A stretch of 64,000 bases of DNA from Niastella sp. (GTDB taxonomy: Bacteria > Bacteroidota > Bacteroidia > Chitinophagales > Chitinophagaceae). The notes under the pieces are model-generated. The model made no database searches. It was given only the letters and a program-made list of their open reading frames with translations, and was not told the origin of the DNA. Below are positions 26,529 through 34,873 of the stretch, piece after piece. Location: positions 1,116,001 through 1,180,000 of the forward strand of contig JADJVM010000008.1 in the NCBI GenBank assembly GCA_016710595.1, written 5' to 3'. The first letter of the stretch is position 1. Each line of letters begins with the position of its first letter. The translations under genes were made by a program, and so were the position numbers.

Positions 26529-27356
26529 TTATTTTTTTCCTTCAAAAAAACCAAATTGTTTTAAAATATCTTTTGTTATCCCTATCCGAACCTGCTTCAT
26601 ATCAATTTTAGGGTCATCTGATTTTACCAGGGTTACAAAAAAATAAACATGGTTATTTTCTTCTATCCAGCCGCAAAGCCAACCAATGGAATGATTAGAC
26701 TCATCGAAACCCCATCCTGTTTTATAACTCAATTTGTATGCCGTAGTATTTTCCTTCATCATAATATCCCTCATTTGCTGCTGTACCGATTTACGAAAAG
26801 GAAGCTGATCGAAATATAGTTTTTTAAGCAGTCCCAATTGTTCGTCGGGCGATATTTTTAACGTATTGTTAAGCCAAAAAGAATCAATTGGGCCTGAAAT
26901 ATCTTTATTTCCATACCCAAGTGTATCAATCCATTGCTTCATTGTATCCGCCCCAATACGGCGGGCAATTTCCTGGAAATAAGGTACGGAACTTACTTTA
27001 AACGCTTCTTTAAAACTTAGGTCCTTGTTCCAATCTTTTATCTCGCTGCCATCAGGTAAATAATGTTTTTTACCATCCCATTTAATTACCATGTTTTCAT
27101 CGGTAACTTTCCCGGTTTCCAGTCCAATCAATCCATTTACAATTTTAAATGTGGAAGCCGGTAAAAAACGGACTGTATCCCATTTCATATTGTAAACGGT
27201 GATCTTGCCATTTGCATTATTAAGCATCGTAAAACAGCCATCTACATTCTTTGCTTTAAAATATTTCTCCAGGCTATCATCAATTTTTGCTTTGTTTACG
27301 CTACAGCTTACCAGGCAAATTAAAATGAAGGGAAAGTAATGTTTTAGATATTTCAT
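26529..27356 (-). CDS. Class D (OXA-type) beta-lactamase
   Basis: Serine beta-lactamase, 275 residues from the ATG at 27356 (MKYLKHYFPF; chosen because it begins the signal sequence directly). A lipobox-like LICLVSC suggests a lipoprotein. All class D motifs are seen: STFK (active Ser, in PASTFKIVNG), SSV as the SxV motif, YGN in TLGYGNKDIS, a Trp in DSFWLN, and KTG in SYKTGWGFDE followed by SIGWLCGWIE. Spectrum cannot be read from sequence. No mobile element or transfer mark is adjacent, so it looks like a chromosomal resident gene. Confidence 0.9.
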   Translation of the reverse strand: MKYLKHYFPFILICLVSCSVNKAKIDDSLEKYFKAKNVDGCFTMLNNANGKITVYNMKWDTVRFLPASTFKIVNGLIGLETGKVTDENMVIKWDGKKHYLPDGSEIKDWNKDLSFKEAFKVSSVPYFQEIARRIGADTMKQWIDTLGYGNKDISGPIDSFWLNNTLKISPDEQLGLLKKLYFDQLPFRKSVQQQMRDIMMKENTTAYKLSYKTGWGFDESNHSIGWLCGWIEENNHVYFFVTLVKSDDPKIDMKQVRIGITKDILKQFGFFEGKK

Positions 27357-27428
27357 TCTTTTTGGTATAAAGGTTTTTATTTTTAATTTTTGTAAAAAAT
27401 TACAAAGATTCAAATAGGATAATACAGA

Positions 27429-28019
27429 TCAGTGGGTTGCTTTTTCTTGCTGATGGGTTGCTACAGCTTCTAAAGCCTGGTAAAATGGTTCACCAAATTT
27501 GCGGATTAAAGGTTCTTTTAAAAATTGATAAACCGGCACCTTTAATTTTTTACCCAATACACAGGCAGCTTTGCAATGATCTTCCCGTGGTTCGTAATTT
27601 GCAAATTCTGTTTTACCATCCCTACTTTTTTTTACAATTACGGGAAACAGGTGGCAGCTTATGGGTTTCTTCCAATTTATTTTTCCATCTAAGTAAGCTT
27701 GCTCAATACCACATTTCACAATACCATTTTTATCTTTAATGCCATATACACATATCTTGCTGTTGATGGTAGGGGTTACCCATCCGAACTCCCGGTCATA
27801 AACATACCTCCCCTGTTTTTCTAATTCTTTTTTACTCTCGGCATTTAAGTAAGGTAAAACGGCATCAAATACCTTATCAATTTCTTTTAATTCATTTTTT
27901 TCCAAAGGGGCTCCGGCATCACCATCTACACAACAGGCGCCTTTACATTTACCCAGGTCGCACACAAATTCTTCCTGCAATACCTGGTCGCTCAGCAATA
28001 CATGATCAATAGCTATCAT
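27429..28019 (-). CDS. DUF3109 family cysteine-rich protein
   Basis: A 196-residue cytoplasmic protein of the DUF3109 family, rich in conserved cysteines: CDLGKCKGACCVDGDAGAP near residue 20-40, then KICVYGIKDKNGIVKCGIE, ISCHLFPVIV, and DHCKAACVLGKK. The spacing resembles the zinc/iron-sulfur (UPF0153-like) families. The biochemical role is unknown. It lies between the gldD/gldE cluster and the beta-lactamase on the same strand. Confidence 0.85.
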   Translation of the reverse strand: MIAIDHVLLSDQVLQEEFVCDLGKCKGACCVDGDAGAPLEKNELKEIDKVFDAVLPYLNAESKKELEKQGRYVYDREFGWVTPTINSKICVYGIKDKNGIVKCGIEQAYLDGKINWKKPISCHLFPVIVKKSRDGKTEFANYEPREDHCKAACVLGKKLKVPVYQFLKEPLIRKFGEPFYQALEAVATHQQEKATH

Positions 28020-28066
28020 GCTACAAAAATACGATTTAAGAAAGGGATTTTTACGGCTTGTGAAAA

Positions 28067-28726
28067 TTAGTTTTTATTCCACTTAAAACTTTGAATTAGA
28101 TGGCGAATATCTTGTTGCAAAAATTCCTGTACCGGCTTTAATGAATCTGCATTAGGGGTTACATTAAAATAAAGTGCGCCCCGTATAAAATTTTTAACAG
28201 TATCCGTCATAAAAAACTGGCTGGCTGTTGCTGCATTGCCGCCCACTTTAAAATATACGCCGGTTACTCCGTTTGCAGTTTTAAATAAACTATCCTGTAT
28301 TGAAGAAGCAACAGATTCATTTTTATTGGTGAGCATAAATGCATCGTTTATCAATTTATCAAAATGATTGATACCCAATGAATCCTTATAATTTCCGTCT
28401 TGTGTGGGCACTTTATATAAAGCATTTCCACCAATTATTTTATAACTTAAAAATATACGTGCATTAAACTGTGGAAAATCAATATTTCTCCAATACGGGT
28501 TTTCCGGGTTACTGTCAAAGTAAGTACTGTCTTGCGATATACGAGCATAAGTAGGATATTCAAAACTATATGGAAAACCTGGTTCATTAAAAGTTTGATA
28601 ACTATGTTCAGGCAACTGAATTTTAAAATACCCTCTTTTTTTTGTTGTGTACGGGCTATTGCAGGCCATATAAAAAATAGTAAAAAAAAGTAAGGCGGTT
28701 GTTTTTACAAAATTGGTTTGGTTCAT
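28067..28726 (-). CDS. gldD: Gliding motility lipoprotein GldD
   Basis: Outer-envelope lipoprotein required for gliding in Flavobacterium and linked to the type IX secretion machinery. The ATG at 28726 (MNQTNFVK) follows the gldE stop by one base and gives a lipoprotein signal ending in FYMAC. The body has the family's RGYFKIQLPEHSYQTF, FPYSFEYPTYARI and ENPYWRNIDFPQFNARIF blocks. Length (219 residues) is normal. Coupled to gldE. Confidence 0.92.
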   Translation of the reverse strand: MNQTNFVKTTALLFFTIFYMACNSPYTTKKRGYFKIQLPEHSYQTFNEPGFPYSFEYPTYARISQDSTYFDSNPENPYWRNIDFPQFNARIFLSYKIIGGNALYKVPTQDGNYKDSLGINHFDKLINDAFMLTNKNESVASSIQDSLFKTANGVTGVYFKVGGNAATASQFFMTDTVKNFIRGALYFNVTPNADSLKPVQEFLQQDIRHLIQSFKWNKN

Positions 28727-28727
28727 T

Positions 28728-30104
28728 TTAATTATTTGTGGGTGCAACAATTATATGCACTTTATCTATCCTGTTTTTATTGATGGATAAGGGTATAAAA
28801 GTAAAATCGCCACTTACCAGTTTTGCATCTACCTGCGGGAACTCGCCTGCTATTTCTAACAACAGTCCTGCAACAGAATCACTATCGCCCCTTATTTCAT
28901 CAAAGGTATCTACCGGCAAGCCCATGGCTTTACAGGCATCATTGATCATAAGTTTCCCTTCAAAAATATAATTAAAATCATCAATTTTTTTATTCACGCT
29001 TTCTTCATCATCAAATTCATCTTGAATATCGCCAATTACTTCTTCCATGATGTCTTCTAAGGTCACAATGCCTGAGGTACCGCCAAACTCATCAACCACC
29101 ACAGCAAAATGGATTCGTTTATTTCTGAATTCCTGCAACAGGTCTTCAATAAATTTTTGCTCATGCACAAAATAAGGTTTTCGCAATAATGAATGCCAGT
29201 TGAAATCGGGCTCCCGATCAATATGTGGCAGAATATCTTTTGTATGCAAAATTCCGGCAATTTCATCCAGGTTATTTTTATAAACCGGTATCCGGGAATA
29301 ATGGAGTTCCTGTATTTTTTGCATTACTTCTGTAAAGTTGCTTGTAAAAGAGATGCCGCTAACATCAAGCCGGGTACGCATCACCTGTTTTACAGACGTA
29401 TCACCAAATTTATATATCCCTTTTAAAATTTGTTTTTCTTCTTCGCTGGCTTCATGATCTGGAAGCAGATCAATTGCCAGATCAATATTCGCCGTTTCTA
29501 TTCCGGGGTTATTTTCAGGAGATATTTTTTTGGTTAATCTATCACTTAACCGAACCAATTTTTTACTGAACCCATAAAACAAGCTATTGAATATTTCAAT
29601 AAGCAAAGAAGAAGAAGATGCAAACCTAACTTTATAATGTGTTGCCCAGACCTTGGGTAATAATTCTCCAAAAACAATGATGAGGACTGATACCACTACT
29701 ACTTTAAATGAAAAGATTGCCCATACAGGCCATACATAATGACCATTTTGATTTACGGGCATCCAGTTATTGATAAGCAAATTCAACGTAAGGATAATGC
29801 ACAGATTGAAAAAGCTATTGGCAATGCGCATAGATGCCAACAGGGTTTTAGGTTGATCGAGCATCGTTACAATCCTACGGTAAGAAGGATGTTCTCTTTT
29901 TTTAAGGACCCGGATATCTTTACCCGATAAAGAAAAAAAAGCAACCTGGCTTCCTGAAACAATAAAAGAAAGAAATAGCAAGATACAAGTAGCTACCAAT
30001 AGAACGGTAACCGCAGCAGGGCTTAGCGCCAAAAAATATAATACAAAGGCATGAACCGTATTAAATACCGAATGGTAATCCAAAGCAATAATTTTAGTAA
30101 ACAA
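28728..30104 (-). CDS. gldE: Gliding motility-associated protein GldE (CNNM/CBS/CorC type)
   Basis: A 458-residue membrane protein with a CNNM transmembrane domain (about 20-210), paired CBS domains (about 225-350; QVMRTRLDVSGI, GILHTKDILPHI, FAVVVDEFGGTSGIVTLEDI) and a CorC_HlyC domain at the C-terminus. This layout is that of TlyC/CorC ion-transport-like proteins; in Bacteroidota the gldD-linked copy is GldE, which supports gliding. Operon order mutY-ssb-gldE-gldD is conserved in the phylum. Confidence 0.92.
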   Translation of the reverse strand: MFTKIIALDYHSVFNTVHAFVLYFLALSPAAVTVLLVATCILLFLSFIVSGSQVAFFSLSGKDIRVLKKREHPSYRRIVTMLDQPKTLLASMRIANSFFNLCIILTLNLLINNWMPVNQNGHYVWPVWAIFSFKVVVVSVLIIVFGELLPKVWATHYKVRFASSSSLLIEIFNSLFYGFSKKLVRLSDRLTKKISPENNPGIETANIDLAIDLLPDHEASEEEKQILKGIYKFGDTSVKQVMRTRLDVSGISFTSNFTEVMQKIQELHYSRIPVYKNNLDEIAGILHTKDILPHIDREPDFNWHSLLRKPYFVHEQKFIEDLLQEFRNKRIHFAVVVDEFGGTSGIVTLEDIMEEVIGDIQDEFDDEESVNKKIDDFNYIFEGKLMINDACKAMGLPVDTFDEIRGDSDSVAGLLLEIAGEFPQVDAKLVSGDFTFIPLSINKNRIDKVHIIVAPTNN

Positions 30105-30121
30105 TTTTTTTTATCCCAATT

Positions 30122-30553
30122 TTAAAATGGGAGCCTTTCATCACCGGGTTCAGGTGCAGCAGGCGAACTATCTTCAGGTCCGGAACTATCAAAATTTTCA
30201 AATCCACCAGGCGTTCCATCTCCCCGTTTATCCAGCATGATCAGGTTGTCTCCAACAATTTCAGTTGCAAATTTTTTATTCCCTTCTTTATCTTCCCAGC
30301 TTCTTGTTTTCAATCTTCCTTCAATATAAACGAGGCTTCCTTTATGCAAATATTTTTGAGCCAATTCTGCAAGGCCACGCCAAAGCACAATGGTATGCCA
30401 TTCTGTTTGTGAAATAAGTTTCCCGCTCCTGTCTTTATATGTTTCGGTAGTAGCCAATGAAAATTTAGCTACTCCAATATTCCCTTCCAGGAACTGGATA
30501 TCAGGATCCTTTCCCAAATTCCCGATCAACATCACCCTATTTACGCCTCTCAT
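30122..30553 (-). CDS. ssb: Single-stranded DNA-binding protein
   Basis: OB-fold protein of 143 residues that coats ssDNA in replication and repair. The N-terminal MRGVNRVMLIGNLGKDPDIQ and EWHTIVLWRGLAELAQKYL segments are typical. A short low-complexity linker leads to the acidic tip GDERLPF, equivalent to the DDDIPF tail that recruits repair partners. It sits 86 bp after mutY and 17 bp before gldE on the same strand. Confidence 0.96.
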   Translation of the reverse strand: MRGVNRVMLIGNLGKDPDIQFLEGNIGVAKFSLATTETYKDRSGKLISQTEWHTIVLWRGLAELAQKYLHKGSLVYIEGRLKTRSWEDKEGNKKFATEIVGDNLIMLDKRGDGTPGGFENFDSSGPEDSSPAAPEPGDERLPF

Positions 30554-30639
30554 AATTTTAATTTAATAATCATTATTCTATAGTTCATTTCCTTAATTAA
30601 AGATACATTAATCTTTTAAATTCTTACCAGGCAAATAGC

Positions 30640-31731
30640 TTACCGATTTTTGGTAATGATTCGTTGTTTTTCACTTAAATATTTATTGATAAAACCCGGG
30701 AATGCCAATTTTTGAATACTTTTTTTAGATTTTAATTGGTAGCCATTTAGTGCTGGTTTTTTATTAAGCTTTATTTCAATAAACTTCCCAAAAATGGTTT
30801 GGTGGGTTAACTGCTGGCTATATACTTTTGAAATAGTGGGCAAATCATCAGAAAGATTTACAAAATCAATAAACTCCATGGATGCCAATATTTGTTTTTT
30901 ACTAAGCGCTTTCCCCGACTCCAGCAGGATAAATTCATTTAAATGTTGCCAAATATCCTTTTGCTTTCTTACTCTTACTATTAAAGCATCTTTTACCTCT
31001 ACCAGCAGGTAATAAAACCATCTTTGTTTTTTTATTAATTTCTTTTGTTTTACCGGCAGTTCAGCAGTTTTTTGGTGCTGGTATGCATAACAAACTTTTT
31101 GCATAATACAGCTTGTACAAAGAGGTGCCAATGGTTTACATACCGTAGCGCCAAAGTCCATAATAGCCTGGTTGTAAACACCCGGCTCATGAATATCTAT
31201 TAATTCCCTGGCCAGATCTGAAAATATTTTTCTCCCGGTGGGGGTTTGTATATTTTCATAAATACCAAAATAGCGGGCGAGTACCCGTATTACATTCCCA
31301 TCTATAACTGCATGGGGCTGGTTAAGCCCAAAGGATGCGAGGGCAGCTGCAGTATAAGGCCCTACCCCTTTAAGCATCAATAATTCCTGGTATGTTTTGG
31401 GGAAAATACCGGCCTTTTTTGAAACAATAAAACGAGCTGTAGCCAATAAATTTCGGCACCTGGAATAATATCCTAAGCCTTCCCATAATTTCATTACATC
31501 CTGATCTTTAGCGGCAGCCAGTACTTCTACACTGGGATAGGCAAGAAGAAAACGATTATAATAGGCCATTCCCTGATCTACTCTTGTTTGCTGCAGGATA
31601 ATTTCACTCAACCATATCTTGTACATATCTTTTTCTCCCTTCCAGGGCATTTGGCGGTTATTAAATTTTTTATGCCATTGCAAAAGAAATTTCGGGAATT
31701 TGCGTTTTATGGTTAGATTTTTGTTATACAT
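30640..31731 (-). CDS. mutY: A/G-specific adenine glycosylase MutY
   Basis: Base-excision repair enzyme removing adenine mispaired with 8-oxoguanine, 363 residues. Features in order: WLSEIILQQTRVDQG (catalytic Glu region), helix-hairpin-helix LKGVGPYTAAALASF with VIDGNVIRVLARYF (catalytic Asp), iron-sulfur cysteines CKPLAPLCTSCIMQKVC, and a NUDIX-like C-terminal domain. Divergent from the HU gene, as usual in Bacteroidota. Confidence 0.95.
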   Translation of the reverse strand: MYNKNLTIKRKFPKFLLQWHKKFNNRQMPWKGEKDMYKIWLSEIILQQTRVDQGMAYYNRFLLAYPSVEVLAAAKDQDVMKLWEGLGYYSRCRNLLATARFIVSKKAGIFPKTYQELLMLKGVGPYTAAALASFGLNQPHAVIDGNVIRVLARYFGIYENIQTPTGRKIFSDLARELIDIHEPGVYNQAIMDFGATVCKPLAPLCTSCIMQKVCYAYQHQKTAELPVKQKKLIKKQRWFYYLLVEVKDALIVRVRKQKDIWQHLNEFILLESGKALSKKQILASMEFIDFVNLSDDLPTISKVYSQQLTHQTIFGKFIEIKLNKKPALNGYQLKSKKSIQKLAFPGFINKYLSEKQRIITKNR

Positions 31732-31814
31732 AAGTAAATAATTGTAAATATTACTTATTAAAGCAGCAGAGTTTATATTTTTTTTGTAAATTGATATTAT
31801 AAAATACTCCTTGT

Positions 31815-32138
31815 ATGAGAAAAGCAGACCTCATTAATAAGATTTCTGAAAAAACAGGTATCCCAAAGGTAGATGTTTTGGTAACCTTAGAAACCATGTT
31901 TAAAGAAGTGAAAGCCACTTTAGCAAATGGTGAAAACCTGTATGTACGTGGATTTGGCAGTTTTATCATTAAAAAAAGAGCTGCTAAAATAGGAAGAAAT
32001 ATTAAGAAGAATATCGCCGTTGCTATTCCCGAACATTTTATTCCTTCTTTTAAACCAGCAAAAGAATTCTTGTTAGAAATTAAAAACTCGCCCCACATAA
32101 AAGAGGAACCTCCTGTAAAAGAAGATAACGAAGACTAA
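31815..32138 (+). CDS. HU-family DNA-binding protein
   Basis: Nucleoid protein, 107 residues. MRKADLINKISEKTGIPKVDV and the YVRGFGSFIIKKRAAKIGRN arm region with the intercalating-tip segment (PEHFIPSFKPAKEF) identify the HU/IHF fold. A short acidic tail (KEEPPVKEDNED) is added. Which HU paralogue it is cannot be decided. First gene of a plus-strand run HU-TPR-small ribosomal protein-rng. Confidence 0.93.
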   Translation: MRKADLINKISEKTGIPKVDVLVTLETMFKEVKATLANGENLYVRGFGSFIIKKRAAKIGRNIKKNIAVAIPEHFIPSFKPAKEFLLEIKNSPHIKEEPPVKEDNED

Positions 32139-32168
32139 CGTACCTTTGCAACTCGTATTAAATTTTCA

Positions 32169-33014
32169 GTGGTGAAGAAACAAATATTGGTTGCAGGATT
32201 AGGTATCGTTTTAGTAATTGTACTTTTTATTTTCGGGGGAACAGTTGTACCAAAAAAACAATCGGCCAATCAGCCAGAAAAAACAGAAGTATTTGATATT
32301 CAGTCAAATATAAATAAATCAAAGGTAAAATTAACTCCTTCTCAAACAATTTTTCTTTCTCAATTAGAAAATGGGATTACCCGTGGTGATGTAAAAGATC
32401 AACAAATAAAGGCTTATGAGAGCCTGGCTTCATTTTGGGAAGATAGTGTTCATAACCACAATGCTTATATTTATTATATTTCTAAAGCTGCGAAGTTGGA
32501 GAATTCAGAAAAAAAGCTCAATTTTGCAGCCCGGTTATATTTAGAGGATTTAAAACGAGAACACGATCCGGCCAGGTTAGCCTGGAAAACGGACGAAGCG
32601 ATTTTATTATTTGAAAAAGCGCTTGTTTTAAATCCTGACGATGATGATTTGAAGATTGGCTTAGGGAGTTCTTATATATATGGTAAGGGACCAAGTGGTG
32701 ATCCACAGCAAACCATGGCTGGCATACAACAATTACTTTCGGTAGTAAGAAAAGATTCTAACAACATGAAAGCACAATTTGTACTGGCGGTGGGTGGAGC
32801 GGTATCGGGGCAATATGAAAAAGCAATAGAACGCTTCAAGAAAGTGATTGCAGCCGAACCCAATAATGTAGAAGCAGTGGCTTTTTTAGCCGACACTTAT
32901 GCAGCAGACGGACAAAAAGAAGAAGCCATCAAATGGTATAACATTAGCAAAAAATTGGTAAACAACCCTGCCTATAGCAAAGAAGTAGATGCCCATATTC
33001 AGTCACTGAAATAA
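32169..33014 (+). CDS. TPR-repeat membrane-anchored protein
   Basis: A 281-residue protein with an N-terminal hydrophobic anchor (about 5-24) and TPR-like helical repeats from about 95 to 275 (FEKALVLNPDDDDLKIGLG, FKKVIAAEPNNVEAVAFLA, AIKWYNISKKLV). Start codons are tandem GTG GTG at 32169; no ATG is available near. It sits between HU and the COX24-type ribosomal peptide, a conserved Bacteroidota setting, but the function is unknown. Confidence 0.8.
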   Translation: MVKKQILVAGLGIVLVIVLFIFGGTVVPKKQSANQPEKTEVFDIQSNINKSKVKLTPSQTIFLSQLENGITRGDVKDQQIKAYESLASFWEDSVHNHNAYIYYISKAAKLENSEKKLNFAARLYLEDLKREHDPARLAWKTDEAILLFEKALVLNPDDDDLKIGLGSSYIYGKGPSGDPQQTMAGIQQLLSVVRKDSNNMKAQFVLAVGGAVSGQYEKAIERFKKVIAAEPNNVEAVAFLADTYAADGQKEEAIKWYNISKKLVNNPAYSKEVDAHIQSLK

Positions 33015-33074
33015 ATTAATAGCAGGAAAAACAAAGATATTTTAAACAACTTTATTCATTAAAAAGATTTTGAC

Positions 33075-33164
33075 ATGCCTTGCGGTAAAAAAAGAAAACG
33101 CCATAAAATAGCCACGCATAAGCGTAAAAAGCGTTTGAGAAAAAATCGTCATAAAAAAAGATAA
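33075..33164 (+). CDS. AURKAIP1/COX24-domain small ribosomal protein
   Basis: A 29-residue, extremely basic peptide, MPCGKKRKRHKIATHKRK followed by KRLRKNRHKKR. This sequence is nearly invariant in Bacteroidota and belongs to the AURKAIP1/COX24 domain family, homologous to mitochondrial mS38 and mycobacterial bS22, so it is very probably a small-subunit ribosomal protein. Too short for most gene callers. Located 60 bp after the TPR gene and 153 bp before rng. Confidence 0.88.
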   Translation: MPCGKKRKRHKIATHKRKKRLRKNRHKKR

Positions 33165-33317
33165 TTAATTCTTACTTACGTTTACGGAGTATGCCCTTCC
33201 GTAAGATTTATAACATTGATAGTACACGAACACCTGCACGGTTCCCCGTTTACAGTTGTTCGGTATCATTAGATGTTACTCACCGTGTAATGTTTTGATC
33301 TTATCAAAATTAAAATT

Positions 33318-34865
33318 TTGACCAAGGAGTTAATTATTAATACCACTCCCCAGGGTGTAGAAATAGCCCTGCTGGAAGATAAAAAGCTGGTAGAGTTACA
33401 TACTGAAAAAACAGATGCCAACTTTGCTGTGGGAGACCTTTACCTGGGAAAAGTAAAAAAACTCATCCCGGGTCTTAACGCTGCATTTATAGATGTAGGT
33501 TTTGAAAAAGATGCTTTTTTACATTACACTGATTTAAGCCCATACATCCGTTCTATTTTAAAATTTACCCAACAAGCAGTAAATGATAAATCAGAGAACG
33601 GGTTTGATTTTTCTAACTTTAAAGTGGAACCTGAGATTGTAAAAACAGGAAAGATTACGGATGTATTAAATGGCAAACCCAATTTGCTGGTTCAAATTTT
33701 AAAAGAACCCATCGCCGCAAAAGGCCCACGTCTTAGTTGCGAACTATCTTTACCGGGCAGGTTCGTAGTAGTAACACCTTTTAATGATATTGTTGCAGTA
33801 TCCCGTAAAATACATTCTTCTGATGAAAGAAAAAGGCTTCAAAAAATAATTGAAGCCATAAAGCCAAAGAACCTGGGTGTGATAGTACGCACGGCAGCAG
33901 AAGGTAAACATACCGCAGAACTACATGAAGATTTACTGAGCCTGGTACAAACCTGGAAAACAATTCAACTAAATTTAAAAGGAGCCGTACCCCCTGCCAA
34001 AATATTAAGGGAGCAGGGAAAAGCCACCAGTATTTTGCGTGACTTGCTAAATGAAGATTTTAACCGCATTGTGGTAAATGATAAAAATATTTTTGCAGAA
34101 ACAAAAAATTATATACAACGTATTGCACCCAATAAGGCAGACATTGTAACTTACTTCAATAACGATTCTCCCATTTTTGATAACTACGGCATTACGAAAC
34201 AGGTAAAAGCCGCATTTGGAAAAACAGTAAACCTACCCAGCGGTGCATATTTAATAATAGAACATACCGAAGCCTTACACGTAATAGATGTAAACAGCGG
34301 GTATAAGAGTGTAAGCAATAACCAGGAACAGAATGCGCTTGAAACGAACCTTGAAGCGGCTGAAGAAATTGCCCGCCAATTAAGGCTAAGAGATCTCGGT
34401 GGTATCATCGTTGTAGATTTTATAGATATGCGAATGGCAGAGAACAAGAAAAAGTTAGCCGATGCCATGGATCAATATATGCGGGTGGACCGGGCAAAAC
34501 ATGCCGTACTTGCTATTACGAAATTCGGGCTGATGCAAATAACCAGGCAACGCATGAAACCCGAAATGAACATCAATACCAGCGAAGTATGCCCAAGTTG
34601 CGAGGGTACGGGTAAAATTTCATCTACCTTAATATTAGAAGATGAGATATTTAAAAACCTGAACTATCTCATAATGCAAAAGCATAAGCATTTAACGGTT
34701 TCTGTGCATCCCATTTTATACACTTATCTTACCTCGGGATTCCCCAGCAGGAGAATGAAATGGAGTTGGAAATTTAAACAGAAGATTAAAGTAATTGCCA
34801 ATTCATCTTACCACCTTACTGAATTTAGGTTTTACGATGAAAGTGATGAAGAAATTAAATTGTAA
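33318..34865 (+). CDS. rng: Ribonuclease E/G family endoribonuclease
   Basis: RNase G-type enzyme for rRNA/mRNA processing, 515 residues. It has an S1-like insertion near the N-terminus (VGDLYLGKVKKLIPGLNAAF). The catalytic core carries aspartates in ALHVIDVNSGYK and GGIIVVDFIDMR, and the zinc-link VCPSCEGTGKIS. Start is TTG at 33318 (MTKELIINTTPQGVEIALLE): the frame opens at 33291 with no ATG or GTG, and this N-terminus matches Bacteroidota homologues. The 3' end is 8 bp from the convergent lipoprotein gene. Confidence 0.93.
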   Translation: MTKELIINTTPQGVEIALLEDKKLVELHTEKTDANFAVGDLYLGKVKKLIPGLNAAFIDVGFEKDAFLHYTDLSPYIRSILKFTQQAVNDKSENGFDFSNFKVEPEIVKTGKITDVLNGKPNLLVQILKEPIAAKGPRLSCELSLPGRFVVVTPFNDIVAVSRKIHSSDERKRLQKIIEAIKPKNLGVIVRTAAEGKHTAELHEDLLSLVQTWKTIQLNLKGAVPPAKILREQGKATSILRDLLNEDFNRIVVNDKNIFAETKNYIQRIAPNKADIVTYFNNDSPIFDNYGITKQVKAAFGKTVNLPSGAYLIIEHTEALHVIDVNSGYKSVSNNQEQNALETNLEAAEEIARQLRLRDLGGIIVVDFIDMRMAENKKKLADAMDQYMRVDRAKHAVLAITKFGLMQITRQRMKPEMNINTSEVCPSCEGTGKISSTLILEDEIFKNLNYLIMQKHKHLTVSVHPILYTYLTSGFPSRRMKWSWKFKQKIKVIANSSYHLTEFRFYDESDEEIKL

Positions 34866-34873
34866 TCATAGGT

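Noticed and set aside
33182..33204. Hairpin TTACGGA/TCCGTAA upstream of rng as terminator
   Set aside because: The stem is real (7 bp) but is followed by GATTTATAAC rather than a T-run, so termination is not supported.
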